64,000 bases of DNA from Cricetomys ansorgei (Eukaryota; Chordata; Mammalia; Rodentia; Nesomyidae), in NCBI GenBank assembly GCA_026225945.1, contig JAMJFZ010000877.1, positions 60,001-124,000 on the forward strand, given 5' to 3'. Made by a program: the position numbers and the translations under genes. This document shows, one piece after another, positions 38,041-46,490 of this stretch. The notes below the pieces were generated by a model. The model was given only the letters and a program-made list of their open reading frames with translations. It ran no database searches and had not been told where the DNA came from. How positions within the stretch are numbered: position 1 is the stretch's first letter; every line of letters starts with the position of its first letter.

Positions 38041-38440
38041 GAGAGCTGGATGGAGTATTACAATGTAACAAGTCCGGGCTCAGCTCAGCTCAGCTATGCT
38101 CTGCTCTGCTCTGTTCTGAGGGAAGACACTACGGAGTGCTGCAGCTCTGAAGGGAAAGCTGAGGTGCTCTTGCTTCTGGATGAGCTGAAGTGTTCTTGCT
38201 TTGTCTCTGCTTCTTCTCTAGGTGGCTGCCTCCACTTGGGAGGGAGGCGCCTACTCTTGAGTAGAGTGCTGAAGGCTGCTCTTTATAAAGTGTCCCTGAG
38301 CCTCCCAGAGTGGCCTGTGATTGGTGGGACTTTTTACCCTTATTTGGCAACTCTGGAGAGGAGTCCAGCTCAGGGCCAGGTGTGTTAGTTGGGGCCACTT
38401 CTGTGCTGCTCTGCCAGGTTGAGAGACCCCACAGCATTCT
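38040..38440 (-). repeat. LTR-like segment with CCAAT and TATA on the minus strand
   Basis: The minus strand carries CCAAT (38320-38324), then TATAAA (38282-38287) about 33 bases downstream, at promoter-like spacing. Toward the minisatellite follow GCTCTGCTCTG runs. A related segment lies at 39330-39520. An endogenous-retrovirus LTR is my preferred reading; the family is not recognised. Confidence 0.45.
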
Positions 38441-39060
38441 GGGAGTTGGGTCCCAGGGGGAAGCTTTCTTATGAGAGGATCTCAAGTCTCAGAGCTTTCC
38501 GGCCTTGCAGAGCCAGACTCCCACACAGGGGAAACATCCTTGGCATTATTTGCGGCTCATGGTGGGCACAAGGGACCAGGGACCCCCAGCAGGGTGGTGA
38601 GAGAGGCAAGCAGCAGCCCCAAAAGGCAGCTGGCAGCAGGAGGGGCTAGACTTGCTGGGGAAAATCAAGGTTTGCTCCCCAGCAGAAACACAGATAGCTG
38701 TGAGATGCCATTTTAGACTGGGAACAGGCAGCCAGCAACCCAGTACCTTGGTCTGCCATGGCCACCTGCAAGGCCCATCATGAAGCAGCCCATGGCCAGC
38801 TGAGGCAGCTTGACTGCTGAACACCTGGAGGAGGCAGGGCCAGGAGGGTTAGGCCTGGCCAGGGGTGGGGGGAGCACTGACGTGGAGCTCCCTCCACACA
38901 GATGATCCGCAGAGCCCCAATTGTAGACAGCTGAGGGGCGCAGGGGCCCAGGTCCCCTCAGTAAGTATATAGGGGCATGTCAGGGGCGGAGCCCTCCACA
39001 GACACAGGAGAGGGACTGTGGATCCAGCACCATGCTAAGCCCCTACTGTGTCCCAGAATG
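38440..39060. other. GC-rich segment, unrecognised
   Basis: This is the most GC-rich stretch of the window. Frames are open on both strands (38389-38824), as expected from composition, and I see no known domain. AGTATATAGGGGC at about 38963 could be a TATA element on the plus strand. Confidence 0.35.
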
Positions 39061-39525
39061 GAAGTGTTAACATCTCTGAGAGGAAAAGTGCTCTGGCAAC
39101 AGGGAACCAGGGAACCTCCCAGCTCTGAAGGAAACAAGGTGAACCCAATGAAAAGGTATCCTGCAGTCAGGATTCCAGGGACCACACAGTGCTGAGATGA
39201 ACGTACCCTGGGAGTCCCGAGCCCAGGGAGCAAACATCTCTGGGGTGGGGAAGGCATCACCAGCTAAGCTGGAGTTGTAACAGGACCACAAAGCTCTGAG
39301 GTGGAGAAGGTGTTCCCAGCTGTTACAGTGTAACAGCTACACTCTGTTCTGCTCCCATAGGGGAGGTTTCTCTGGTGTTGTAGCTCTGAGGGGAAATATC
39401 CCCAGCTGAGCTGAGGTGTTCTTATCCCCTTCAAAACTTCACCCTATTTGGATAATCTGGGGAAGGGGCCTATTGAGGGGCTGGAAAAGGCTGTTAGGGC
39501 CTTTACAGAGGTCTGGGGGTGGGGG
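39060..39525. repeat. Second copy of the minisatellite and LTR-like unit
   Basis: 39085-39325 repeats the array phrases (GGGACCACACAGTGCTGAG and AAAGCTCTGAGGTGGAGAAG). 39330-39520 repeats the LTR-like segment (GAGCTGAGGTGTTCTTAT and TTCACCCTATTTGGATAATC). It is diverged from the first unit. Confidence 0.7.
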
Positions 39526-40136
39526 TGGGGCTTAGCTCTTTCTCCTGCCTCAATGAGCTAAGAATGGTCATTATGACCCTTAGGGAGGTGGGAGGGTGGG
39601 GTGTCAGTCCACTTGCAGCCTGCAAGGGCCTACATCCTGGCTTCCACCAGTGCCCAGCTGATCCCCCCTCCTGCCCCCACAGTCAAACACCAGCTCTGCC
39701 TGCTAAGGCTGTAGGCAAGCCTCAACATCCTTCCCACACAACACACTAGGAGTCAGAAATTAAGGATTTTTTTTTGTTTGTTTCTGTTTTGTTTTGGTCA
39801 GATAGAAATATCTAGATTTTTATGTATCTGTGGCCAAGAAATATTCCTTCTAAAACATGCCAGTCCTAATGATCACAACTGGTGCTGAGACTAGAATTTG
39901 ACCTGCCACTTTGTAATTTTTATACTGGGAAGTAAGACATTGGATGTTAGTATAAGAACACTTCTTGTAAGAACCCTATTTTTGGAAATATTAAAGACCC
40001 TTTCTGAAAAGTGATCTTTCCTTGAAAGCATCGTGTAGGAAATCAGCAAGGATCGGCTGACCTGGACTTTCAAAAATCCTGTTCCCAAAGGCAGCTTAGA
40101 ACATAAGCTGAAGTTGGGCCTCACTGTTCAAATACA

Positions 40137-40412
40137 CAGGGACCCAGACATCACGCAGGCATCCCACTGGCTCTCAGGGTACCCAGCAGTCACCCAACCA
40201 TCCCACAGGCATGACATCCTGTAGGCACCCAGCCAACCCACAGGTACCATTGCTTCCCCCAGGCATCTGGGCATCTAGCAGGCATCCAGACATTCTGCGG
40301 ATTCTCTGTCATCCTGAAGACACCTGGATATCGGGCACTTGGAGTTCACATAGGGACCCAAATGTCACTCAGGCACCTGGATGTTTTCCAGGCACTTAGA
40401 CATCATGCAGGC
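40137..40412 (-). repeat. Orientation-switching minisatellite, left arm
   Basis: Monomers of roughly 20-30 bases read CAGGCACCTGGATG and AGGCATCCAGACATTC on the plus strand. This is the reverse complement of the monomers from 40418 onward. Confidence 0.85.
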
Positions 40413-40417
40413 ACTCA

Positions 40418-40830
40418 AGACCTTCAGGATGCCTGTGTGCCTGTGTGATACTGTGATGTCCAGGTGCTTACTTGAATGCCAGGTGCCTGTGTGATGACCC
40501 AGTGCTTGTGGGATGCCATGGTACCTGCATGATGTCCGTGTGCCTTCGGGATGCCAGGGTGTTGTTATGATGGCTGGGTGCCTGGACAATATCCAGATGC
40601 CAGCATGATGTCCAGGAGCCTGAGTGATGTCTGGGTGCCCTCCTGAAGTCTGGGAGCCTACAGGATGTACAGGGATTCCTGGGTGCCTGCAGGATGTCCA
40701 GATCTCTGTGTGCCTTTGTGATGTCTGGGCATGTGTGTGATGTCAAGGTGCCTGCATGAACTCTGGGTACCTTCATGATGGTCAGGTGCCTACAGGATGC
40801 TTGGGTGCCTATAGGATAGCTGGGTCCCCT
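40418..40830 (+). repeat. Orientation-switching minisatellite, right arm
   Basis: Monomers read GATGTCTGGGTGCC and CAGGATGTCCAG on the plus strand. The frame at 40468-40776 on the minus strand is open only because the monomer lacks stops. It encodes a short repeating peptide similar to that of the left arm in its own orientation. Confidence 0.85.
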
Positions 40831-42150
40831 CTCCCCTTTTTACTTCTTGTAAAGGCATTAAGGAACTACACTTGGGTGGGCTCAGGCCTTCCTAAGGGCA
40901 TCATACTGCCTTATTACCTCTCCTGAGAGTTAGATTCCTTGTGCTTAGAGAAAGGACATTTGACAGGGACTTCATTAGGCTTTTACTATGATACTCATGG
41001 CCCCATATTTCCTATAAAATCCATAGGCATTGCTCAATACGGTGTTTCAATACGGTGTTTAAAGGGAGACTCTACAAAAGCTTTGACAGTCATGGCTGAA
41101 TCAAGTCCAACCTCCCTCATGCCCAGAAAAGAAACTATCTCAAAGAGACCAGAACACCTGGAACCTTATACTACTCCATGAACTGTTAAATCTACACAAA
41201 GTTGTTCATCCTACATGTTTAACCTATCGTAAATCCTCCCATACCCAGAGGACTAAATTTTAGATAAGCCACAGGCATAAGCCACATAAATGGCTTTTCA
41301 GCATAAGACAGCTGTTTAACCAACCTAGTACTCCAGGCCTGAGAACCAGGCTGGCTTCACACAAAACATTATTTGAGAAAAGATATTTGAGAAAAGATAT
41401 CTGAGTATAATTACTAATTCCATGGCATTCTCACTGAAGGCCATTGGACTAGAAGAATCCAGTGTTCTGTAACCAGTAAGATCTGCTTGAAATGTGGGTC
41501 TTAGGCCAGATAGCGTTTATATATAATTATTTAGTTTACCAGTGTGCACAAAAAACATATATTCCACACAACATCTTAGACTATAGGTACTAACCCTTGT
41601 ATACATTCTCTTTTTAAAACGAGGCAGAGAATTAAATTTTTCTAAAGGAAAACATAGACCATAGTTTCTATTTTTTTTTATATTTCCTTCTGGTTTCACC
41701 AGTACCCCCCCAATGTTCTGTAAACACTCCTGATCCTGAAGGTTCAATCAACGGTTTACTCCATGGTCTCCCCCACTCACTGCCATTATCTGTGGACTTG
41801 AAGCATTCCTACCCAAGAATGAATTCTTCCCCACTTCATTCTATGTTTTCCCCAACCCCAGATAGCTGCACCACACTGGTAATCCCAGGGCCTTCCATGC
41901 TCAAAGCTCACCATGATGCTTCTCTGTCCTCTCCCCCAGCCATCTCTTCACACCAAGGCCATTTCTCACCAATCCCAATTAGAACTTCCCCCTAGAAATC
42001 ACAGTTTAAGTGCCCCATGTTGACCAAATCCGCCACCCACCAATCCACCCCTCCCAGTCCCATGCCTTGCCCTCCTGGGTGTTTCACGGTTACGTCCAGC
42101 GCAAAATGAGGGATTTAAAGGAATCAGAATCACGGGTAATGGTTTAGACA
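40831..42150. other. Non-coding DNA downstream of the H2A.L-like gene
   Basis: This contains small tandem slips (TTCAATACGGTGTTT at about 41035-41060 and TTTGAGAAAAGATAT at about 41370-41400) and a C-rich stretch at 41760-42080. I recognise no gene. Confidence 0.4.
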
Positions 42151-42151
42151 C

Positions 42152-42157
42152 TTTAAT
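42152..42157 (-). terminator. Poly(A) signal ATTAAA of the H2A.L-like gene
   Basis: ATTAAA lies about 97 bases beyond the stop codon on the coding strand. I see no histone 3' stem-loop between stop and signal, so a polyadenylated message is expected, as for other replication-independent variants. The surrounding GTTTAGACACTTTA resembles GTTTAAACACTTTA at the H2A.P 3' end. Confidence 0.55.
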
Positions 42158-42253
42158 AAAATGTCTGATTACATATCCCTCCCAGTTAGGGGGACATTGG
42201 GGCTGATTTGAGGTTTAAGAAGTGGACCTCCAGCCTCTGAGACCCAGGTATCA

Positions 42254-42580
42254 TCAGTACTTCTTGGGTTCTGGTGTCTCAACCACCGGTTTGCTGTTCC
42301 CTTCGAAGAGTTGTTGGAGATTTTCGTTGTCCTGCACCACCCGGGCCACGTGCTCTGAGGTTATGCAGTTCTTTCCGCTGGAATGTGCTTCCTTGCCAGC
42401 CAAATCAAGGACGTTAGATGTCAGGAAATCCAGTACACCAGCGAGGAACACAGGAGCATTGGAGGTGAGGCGCTGAGAATGGCTCCCTTCTCGCAGGAAG
42501 CGGTTCAGGCGACCAGCCGGGAATTGCGGGTCAGCTTTTGAGGAGCGAGAGGTGTTCTCCTTTTGCCTTTTATCTGCCAT
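42254..42580 (-). CDS. Testis-type short histone H2A variant, H2A.L-like, intact single exon
   Basis: This 108-codon open frame encodes an H2A histone fold without the long C-terminal docking tail of canonical H2A. Residues 18-30 match the start of the fold (PQFPAGRLNRFLREG), residues 43-62 match helix alpha-2 (APVFLAGVLDFLTSNVLDLA), and residues 72-92 cover the last helices, ending in LFEGN. The tail stops at PEPKKY. Compared with canonical H2A, the acidic-patch positions read D, N, D, N, E, N, so about half the charges are kept. I start at the internal ATG (A at -3, G at +4). An upstream in-frame ATG at 42679 lies on the CCAAT box and above the TATA box, so it should not be transcribed. In the known family, short H2A variants replace H2A in spermatids, wrap less DNA and destabilise nucleosomes. 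H2A.L is favoured by the LTSNVLDLAGKEA segment and by the position beside H2A.P; another short H2A class (H2A.Q or H2A.B) is less likely. Confidence 0.85.
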   Translation of the reverse strand: MADKRQKENTSRSSKADPQFPAGRLNRFLREGSHSQRLTSNAPVFLAGVLDFLTSNVLDLAGKEAHSSGKNCITSEHVARVVQDNENLQQLFEGNSKPVVETPEPKKY

Positions 42581-42645
42581 CGTGCCTGTTTGGTGGGCTG
42601 ACTTAGTTCCAGCTCTCTTCTGACCCGGGGCTCCCAAGACACCAT

Positions 42646-42653
42646 CTTTTATA
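42646..42653 (-). promoter_or_regulatory. TATA box of the H2A.L-like gene
   Basis: The minus strand reads TATAAAAG about 65 bases upstream of the chosen start codon and about 25 bases below a CCAAT box. This gives a short 5' leader and supports starting translation at 42580. The neighbouring H2A.P copy has no TATA at the equivalent place. Confidence 0.7.
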
Positions 42654-42677
42654 GCCAAGGGCTCACCTTTGCTATTC

Positions 42678-42682
42678 ATTGG
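42678..42682 (-). promoter_or_regulatory. CCAAT box of the H2A.L-like gene
   Basis: CCAAT is on the minus strand upstream of the TATA box. The plus-strand block CATTGGTCAGGAG that contains it recurs exactly upstream of the H2A.P copy at 44818-44830, which points to a promoter inherited from a common ancestor gene. Confidence 0.65.
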
Positions 42683-42739
42683 TCAGGAGAGGCCTTTGTG
42701 ACACCCACCAGACTTTATGATATCATCAGTGCCCACTGG

Positions 42740-43620
42740 GCTCTCTGATCCTCCTTCAGTCTAGGAGTGCCCGTGTTAGGAAACTGATCACATTAATTAA
42801 TATATCCCCTTTGGGGGGGAAATTGTTCTTTATTTCAACAGTACAGCAAAAGTTTTTCAGTTAAAACTGTTCACCCACATTAGCATACCATTCCAGCTTC
42901 TATGATTCTAGCTTTGTCTTTGACATTTTGTACATCCTTTTGTAAACTGTTGATCACTGATAGATCTGTTACAATTTGAACATGAATTGTCCCCCATAGG
43001 TCGATGAGTAGAGTCAGGGAATCCGTCAGTATACTTAGATGTTGTTGAGGGGTTAAATAGCTATCTACTGTGTAAAATTTGGTTTTTGGCCCATGGCTAT
43101 GGCTTATTATAGAACTAAATATAGACCTCTGAGTCAATTTGGGGGCAGTTTTGAAGAAAGCAATCTGGGATAAGCCATAGTAGGCAGATTAAACATGCTG
43201 AATGAATACTTCTCTGTGATCAAGAAGTCACATTTTCTCAAACTTTATTTAGTGCCAGAGGTAGAATATGGAGGTTGGACTTGTTGGCAAGCCCTTTACA
43301 GAGAAAAACAGGCCTGGGAGGAGATAGAAGTTAGAGAAACAGAGCTTATAGCTTCAACTCTGCAATCCAATCATGGGTCAAGTATAAATGAAACAGTATG
43401 GTTCCCTCATCCAGATACCAAAAAATTCAACTAGTATTCCAGAGAGTACAATATTCTCAATTGATTTTAGATAAAATAGACAAATAGACAATAGAAATAT
43501 CTGGCAAGCTAGAGATTCTCTGCTGTTTTCCACCTAAAAGTATTAGATTTCTACAAATTGCAGGCTCTCTAGAAAGGCACATTGTGAAACCAGATGCTTA
43601 ATGATTTTACCGGTTCTAAA
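42740..43620. other. Spacer between the two histone genes, one unidentified open frame
   Basis: A minus-strand frame closing at 42880 stays open for roughly 100 codons back to about 43190 and contains ILTDSLTLLIDLWG. I recognise no family. Loose resemblance to a retroviral protein fragment was considered, but no motif confirms it. A plus-strand frame at 43195-43434 is equally anonymous. Confidence 0.3.
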
Positions 43621-43621
43621 A

Positions 43622-43780
43622 TGGGTGTTACTGGGTGGTAGTGGCACACGCCTTTAATCCCAGCACTCAGAAGGCAGAGGCAGGAGGATCTCTGTGAGTT
43701 TAAGGCCAGCCTGGTCTACAGAGTGAGTTCCAGGACAGCCAGAGTTACAACAGAGAAACCCTGTCTCAGAAAAAAAAATG
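43622..43780 (+). mobile_element. B1 SINE
   Basis: A little-diverged full-length B1 runs from ACTGGGTGGTAGTGGCACAC to CAGAGAAACCCTGTCTCAGA with a short A tail. It lies between the two H2A genes. Confidence 0.95.
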
Positions 43781-44060
43781 AATGTTTCCTTCCGGCTTCA
43801 CTCCATCATGTGGATGTTTCTGCCCAGTTAAGCTCATACCCACAGCATGTAGCCCTTCCTTGAGACCAATTCCTTTCAGACCTGAGGCCTCCCCTCCCAT
43901 GAAAGAAAACTTCCACGCAGCATTTCTTGCTCATCAGCAATGTCACATAAGTTACCAGGCTGAAAATCCAACTTGCCAGTGAAGCTCCAGCCAACTTTGG
44001 AGCTTCTCTGAGACTTCTTTTTTACTCAGAGTCAAGGAGTTCACCTTCTCTGCCCTCCCC

Positions 44061-44115
44061 TCCGTTCAATTCCATCCACCAGAGTCACTACTCAAGTCAC
44101 CCCCACTGAGAAGTG
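44061..44115. repeat. Inverted duplication, arm 1 (55 bp)
   Basis: This segment is the reverse complement of 45704-45758, with 53 of 55 bases matching. Similarity stops sharply at both edges. The two arms enclose the whole H2A.P copy, its poly(A) signal and its promoter. Confidence 0.8.
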
Positions 44116-44250
44116 ACCCATATATATCACTGAATCAAACACCCAATACTAACCCCAACTTCCATCCTATACCCTCTCCTTAGATCTCAGGGATATCTCC
44201 AACTCAGAAGGACAAATTGAGAAGAGTCACAACGACTTTCGTTTAAACAC

Positions 44251-44256
44251 TTTATT
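44251..44256 (-). terminator. Poly(A) signal AATAAA of H2A.P
   Basis: A canonical AATAAA lies on the coding strand about 100 bases past the H2A.P stop codon, at the same relative place as the ATTAAA of the neighbour. It suggests the copy was transcribed before, or despite, the frame break. Confidence 0.55.
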
Positions 44257-44355
44257 AGTATTCATGGACACCAGGGGAGCCCACTCTGCTATTAACCACT
44301 GTGGTCCTAGCTGAGTCTGTGAGGCTTCCCACCCTTGGGTTGTGTAACCCAGTCT

Positions 44356-44708
44356 TTAGCCATTCCTTCTGGGTCCAGGCATCTCATCAAACAGAGAGAA
44401 AGGTGCGTTCTTGAAGGCATGAGAGGGTTCACGGTCGTTGTCTCCCTGTCTCTCTCCATCTTGTGGGATATCTTGCTGGCTGTTGATGTTGGCCTCGGAG
44501 CCCACCACCTCCAGGATATAGTCGGTAAGGTAATCAAGCATGGCAAGCAGGAAATCTGAAGTGGTAGAACCTAGGCAGGGGGTATATTGTTCCTCCTGCA
44601 GCAGGCGGTACACATAGTTCACAGGAACCTGTACCTCGATCTAGAAGAAGGATCTTCCATCTGCTTGTTGTCATTGCAGGACTCTTCTTGGTGGTTCTTC
44701 CCCGACAT
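44356..44708 (-). pseudogene. H2ap: H2A.P (HYPM-like) short histone H2A variant, frameshifted
   Basis: The start at 44708 opens MSGKNHQEESCNDNKQMEDP, which fits the N-terminus of mammalian H2A.P, but this frame reaches TGA at 44619-44621 after 29 codons. The homology resumes at once in another frame with EVQVPVNYVYRLLQEE, then the degenerate histone fold LLAMLDYLTDYILEVVGSEA, an acidic stretch DGERQGDNDREP, and the typical family ending FDEMPGPRRNG followed by TAA. A single missing base near 44638-44641 explains the break. The resumed frame has a TAG just upstream and no early ATG, so no natural start rescues it. H2A.P (formerly HYPM or CXorf27) is an X-linked, testis-expressed, fast-evolving relative of H2A.L and H2A.B. 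Its partners are uncertain beyond reported huntingtin binding. The break could be true loss or a one-base assembly error, because the rest of the frame is well preserved. Confidence 0.82.
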
Positions 44709-44818
44709 GATGGTTTGATGGATTGGGCTCCGGTAAGCTCTGCTTGGTTCGCCAGCAGGACTGGTTCTCTGAAGACAATGTTCAGTCCTGCCCATTGCAC
44801 CTCCAGATTCTGCTCCTC

Positions 44819-44823
44819 ATTGG
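44819..44823 (-). promoter_or_regulatory. CCAAT box upstream of H2A.P
   Basis: CCAAT on the minus strand lies about 110 bases above the ATG. The block CATTGGTCAGGAG around it is identical to that above the H2A.L-like gene. I see no TATA box between it and the start. Confidence 0.5.
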
Positions 44824-44839
44824 TCAGGAGCTACCTTTA

Positions 44840-44847
44840 TGACATCA
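44840..44847. promoter_or_regulatory. CRE-like octamer TGACATCA above H2A.P
   Basis: TGACATCA is one base from the palindromic cAMP-response element TGACGTCA, and it sits about 20 bases above the CCAAT box. CREM acts through such sites in spermatids. The H2A.L-like promoter has the related palindrome TGATATCA at 42718-42725. A functional role is inferred only. Confidence 0.3.
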
Positions 44848-45703
44848 TAGGCTTTGAGATGTCATTGGTGGATGCTCACTGAATTCTGTCTAAGCCTCGG
44901 CCTAGAAATATCTGTTGTAGCAATCTAGCCATCCTACCCTGATTTTGAGGGAATTTTAACTCCCCTCAATTACACTTGAATTGACATTGTGTAAATGATA
45001 TGTTTTAGTTGAAAACTGTCTTTACAACCTTTCATTAGTTATAGGACATTGATAAACTTGTCAGTATGTTTTCCAGGTAGAAGTTTGACTGTCCTCTTCA
45101 GGCAGTATTGAAACCCATTTTGACTCAATGTACTTATTTAAATAGGCTTGGTTAACATTCCTGTCCACTATTTAGATTCTCCTTTGAACATGTGTTCATT
45201 CCCTACCTACTTGAGTTTTATCCAATTTGAAAAAACACCTAATTTGGAAGAGCTGGGTGACTCTTAAAGTACCAAGTTCGGCTGCCATCATGAGGTACAA
45301 CCTCACCTAGTTCTGGAAGTATGTTTTTGGTCTGAGGTACATAGATATTGTTGGTATCTGTACTTTGTGTTCCATGTAAGTTGAGACTTGTCTTTCTTGG
45401 ATCTGTTGGGTTAAACGTAGGCTCCAGTATATACTTTTTTTTCTGATTTCAATTTTTCTTTATATTCATATGATTTGTGTTTTATAACCAATAACCATTG
45501 GTTATAACTTATAACCAATAACTTTCCATTCCAAAAGAAAGTACAATGAAAAAAGGAATCGTCAATCAATATTAAAACCCAACTATGTAAAATTCATCAG
45601 ATTACATGGCAGAACAATAACCTCAAGATATGTGAGACCATTCACTCTGGCTGTATTGAACCTATAACTTTATAGCCGGAGCTTTTCCCTCTGGACCCTC
45701 TGG

Positions 45704-45758
45704 CACTTCTCAGTGGGGGTGACTTGAGTAGTGACTCTGGTGGATGGAACTGAATGGA
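45704..45758. repeat. Inverted duplication, arm 2 (55 bp)
   Basis: This is the partner of 44061-44115 in reverse orientation. The flanks beyond the 55 bases do not match. It may be a fragment of an unrecognised dispersed repeat or a footprint of a local inverted duplication. Confidence 0.8.
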
Positions 45759-46009
45759 CCACATCTGAAAGCAGATCTCTTACTTTCATCATTTACAATG
45801 TTAGTAGCCTGAGACTTTCACATAATCAAATCCTGGCTCTTTTCTCCTTAGCAACTCTTCCTTAATCTATCTCCTCCTTCTATCATTTTACTATTAGTAG
45901 CAGAAATGATTTCAATATTTTATTTGTAATTATGTTCAGCTAACTAAATATTCACATTGATCAGTCACAAGTTCTTTTCACATAGTAATAGGAAACAATT
46001 CAGCTAAAA

Positions 46010-46490
46010 TTCCTCCCTACTAGTATAGGTCCAACATTGACAAGATCCCAACCATGAGGGTGTACAAAGAGGAAATTAGAAGGAGAGAGATATCCTGAAA
46101 GAGTTTAAGTCATTCAGACACAAAGAGGTCACCAAGTAATCCTTGCCTGTCCCAGTTTCCTTGAAGGTAAACCAGAAGAGCAACTTGGGGCTTTAAACTA
46201 ACCACAAAGTTAAAGGGTAAAATAATGAGAGTAAATACAATTAGCTGTGTTTCCCTAGTCCAAAGCTAACAAAAGTTACAAGATAACTCATGTTAACAAA
46301 TTTGGTTAGTCATCTCCTATCTCAAATACACATTGTGAAGATGCAAACCACACAGAGCATATTTGAAACTGACTCTATAGACAAATCCAACAATAATAAA
46401 TGTGGTTGGCTCTTTCTTGCTGTATTTTCCAGAGGAGGTGGAACACAGTTTTCACACCCAAGACTCATGAGATCCTAGGGAGAATTCCTT
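46010..46490 (+). repeat. LTR-like dispersed repeat, copy 1
   Basis: TAGTATAGGTCCAACATTGA, GTGTTTCCCTAGTCCAAAGC, CACACAGAGCATATTTG and GTTTTCACACCCAAGACTCA occur in the same order as in 56970-57605. The element is unnamed. Confidence 0.6.

Noticed and set aside
37993..38824. Several overlapping frames of 81-131 residues in the GC-rich island
   Set aside because: They occupy both strands and several frames of a GC-rich, LTR-like and repeat-containing stretch, with no recognisable domain.
40468..40776. A 102-residue repetitive protein on the minus strand
   Set aside because: It is a translated minisatellite. The other arm gives the same peptide type in its own orientation, as expected from the inverted array.
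42581..42679. N-terminal extension of the H2A.L-like protein from the ATG at 42679
   Set aside because: That ATG coincides with the CCAAT box and lies upstream of the TATA box. The extension matches no H2A, and the internal ATG has a strong context and the family's usual length.
44356..44622. An 88-residue protein starting at a GTG at 44622
   Set aside because: GTG is not a normal nuclear start. The frame begins in the middle of the H2A.P homology and an upstream TAG closes it, so it is the downstream part of a broken gene.
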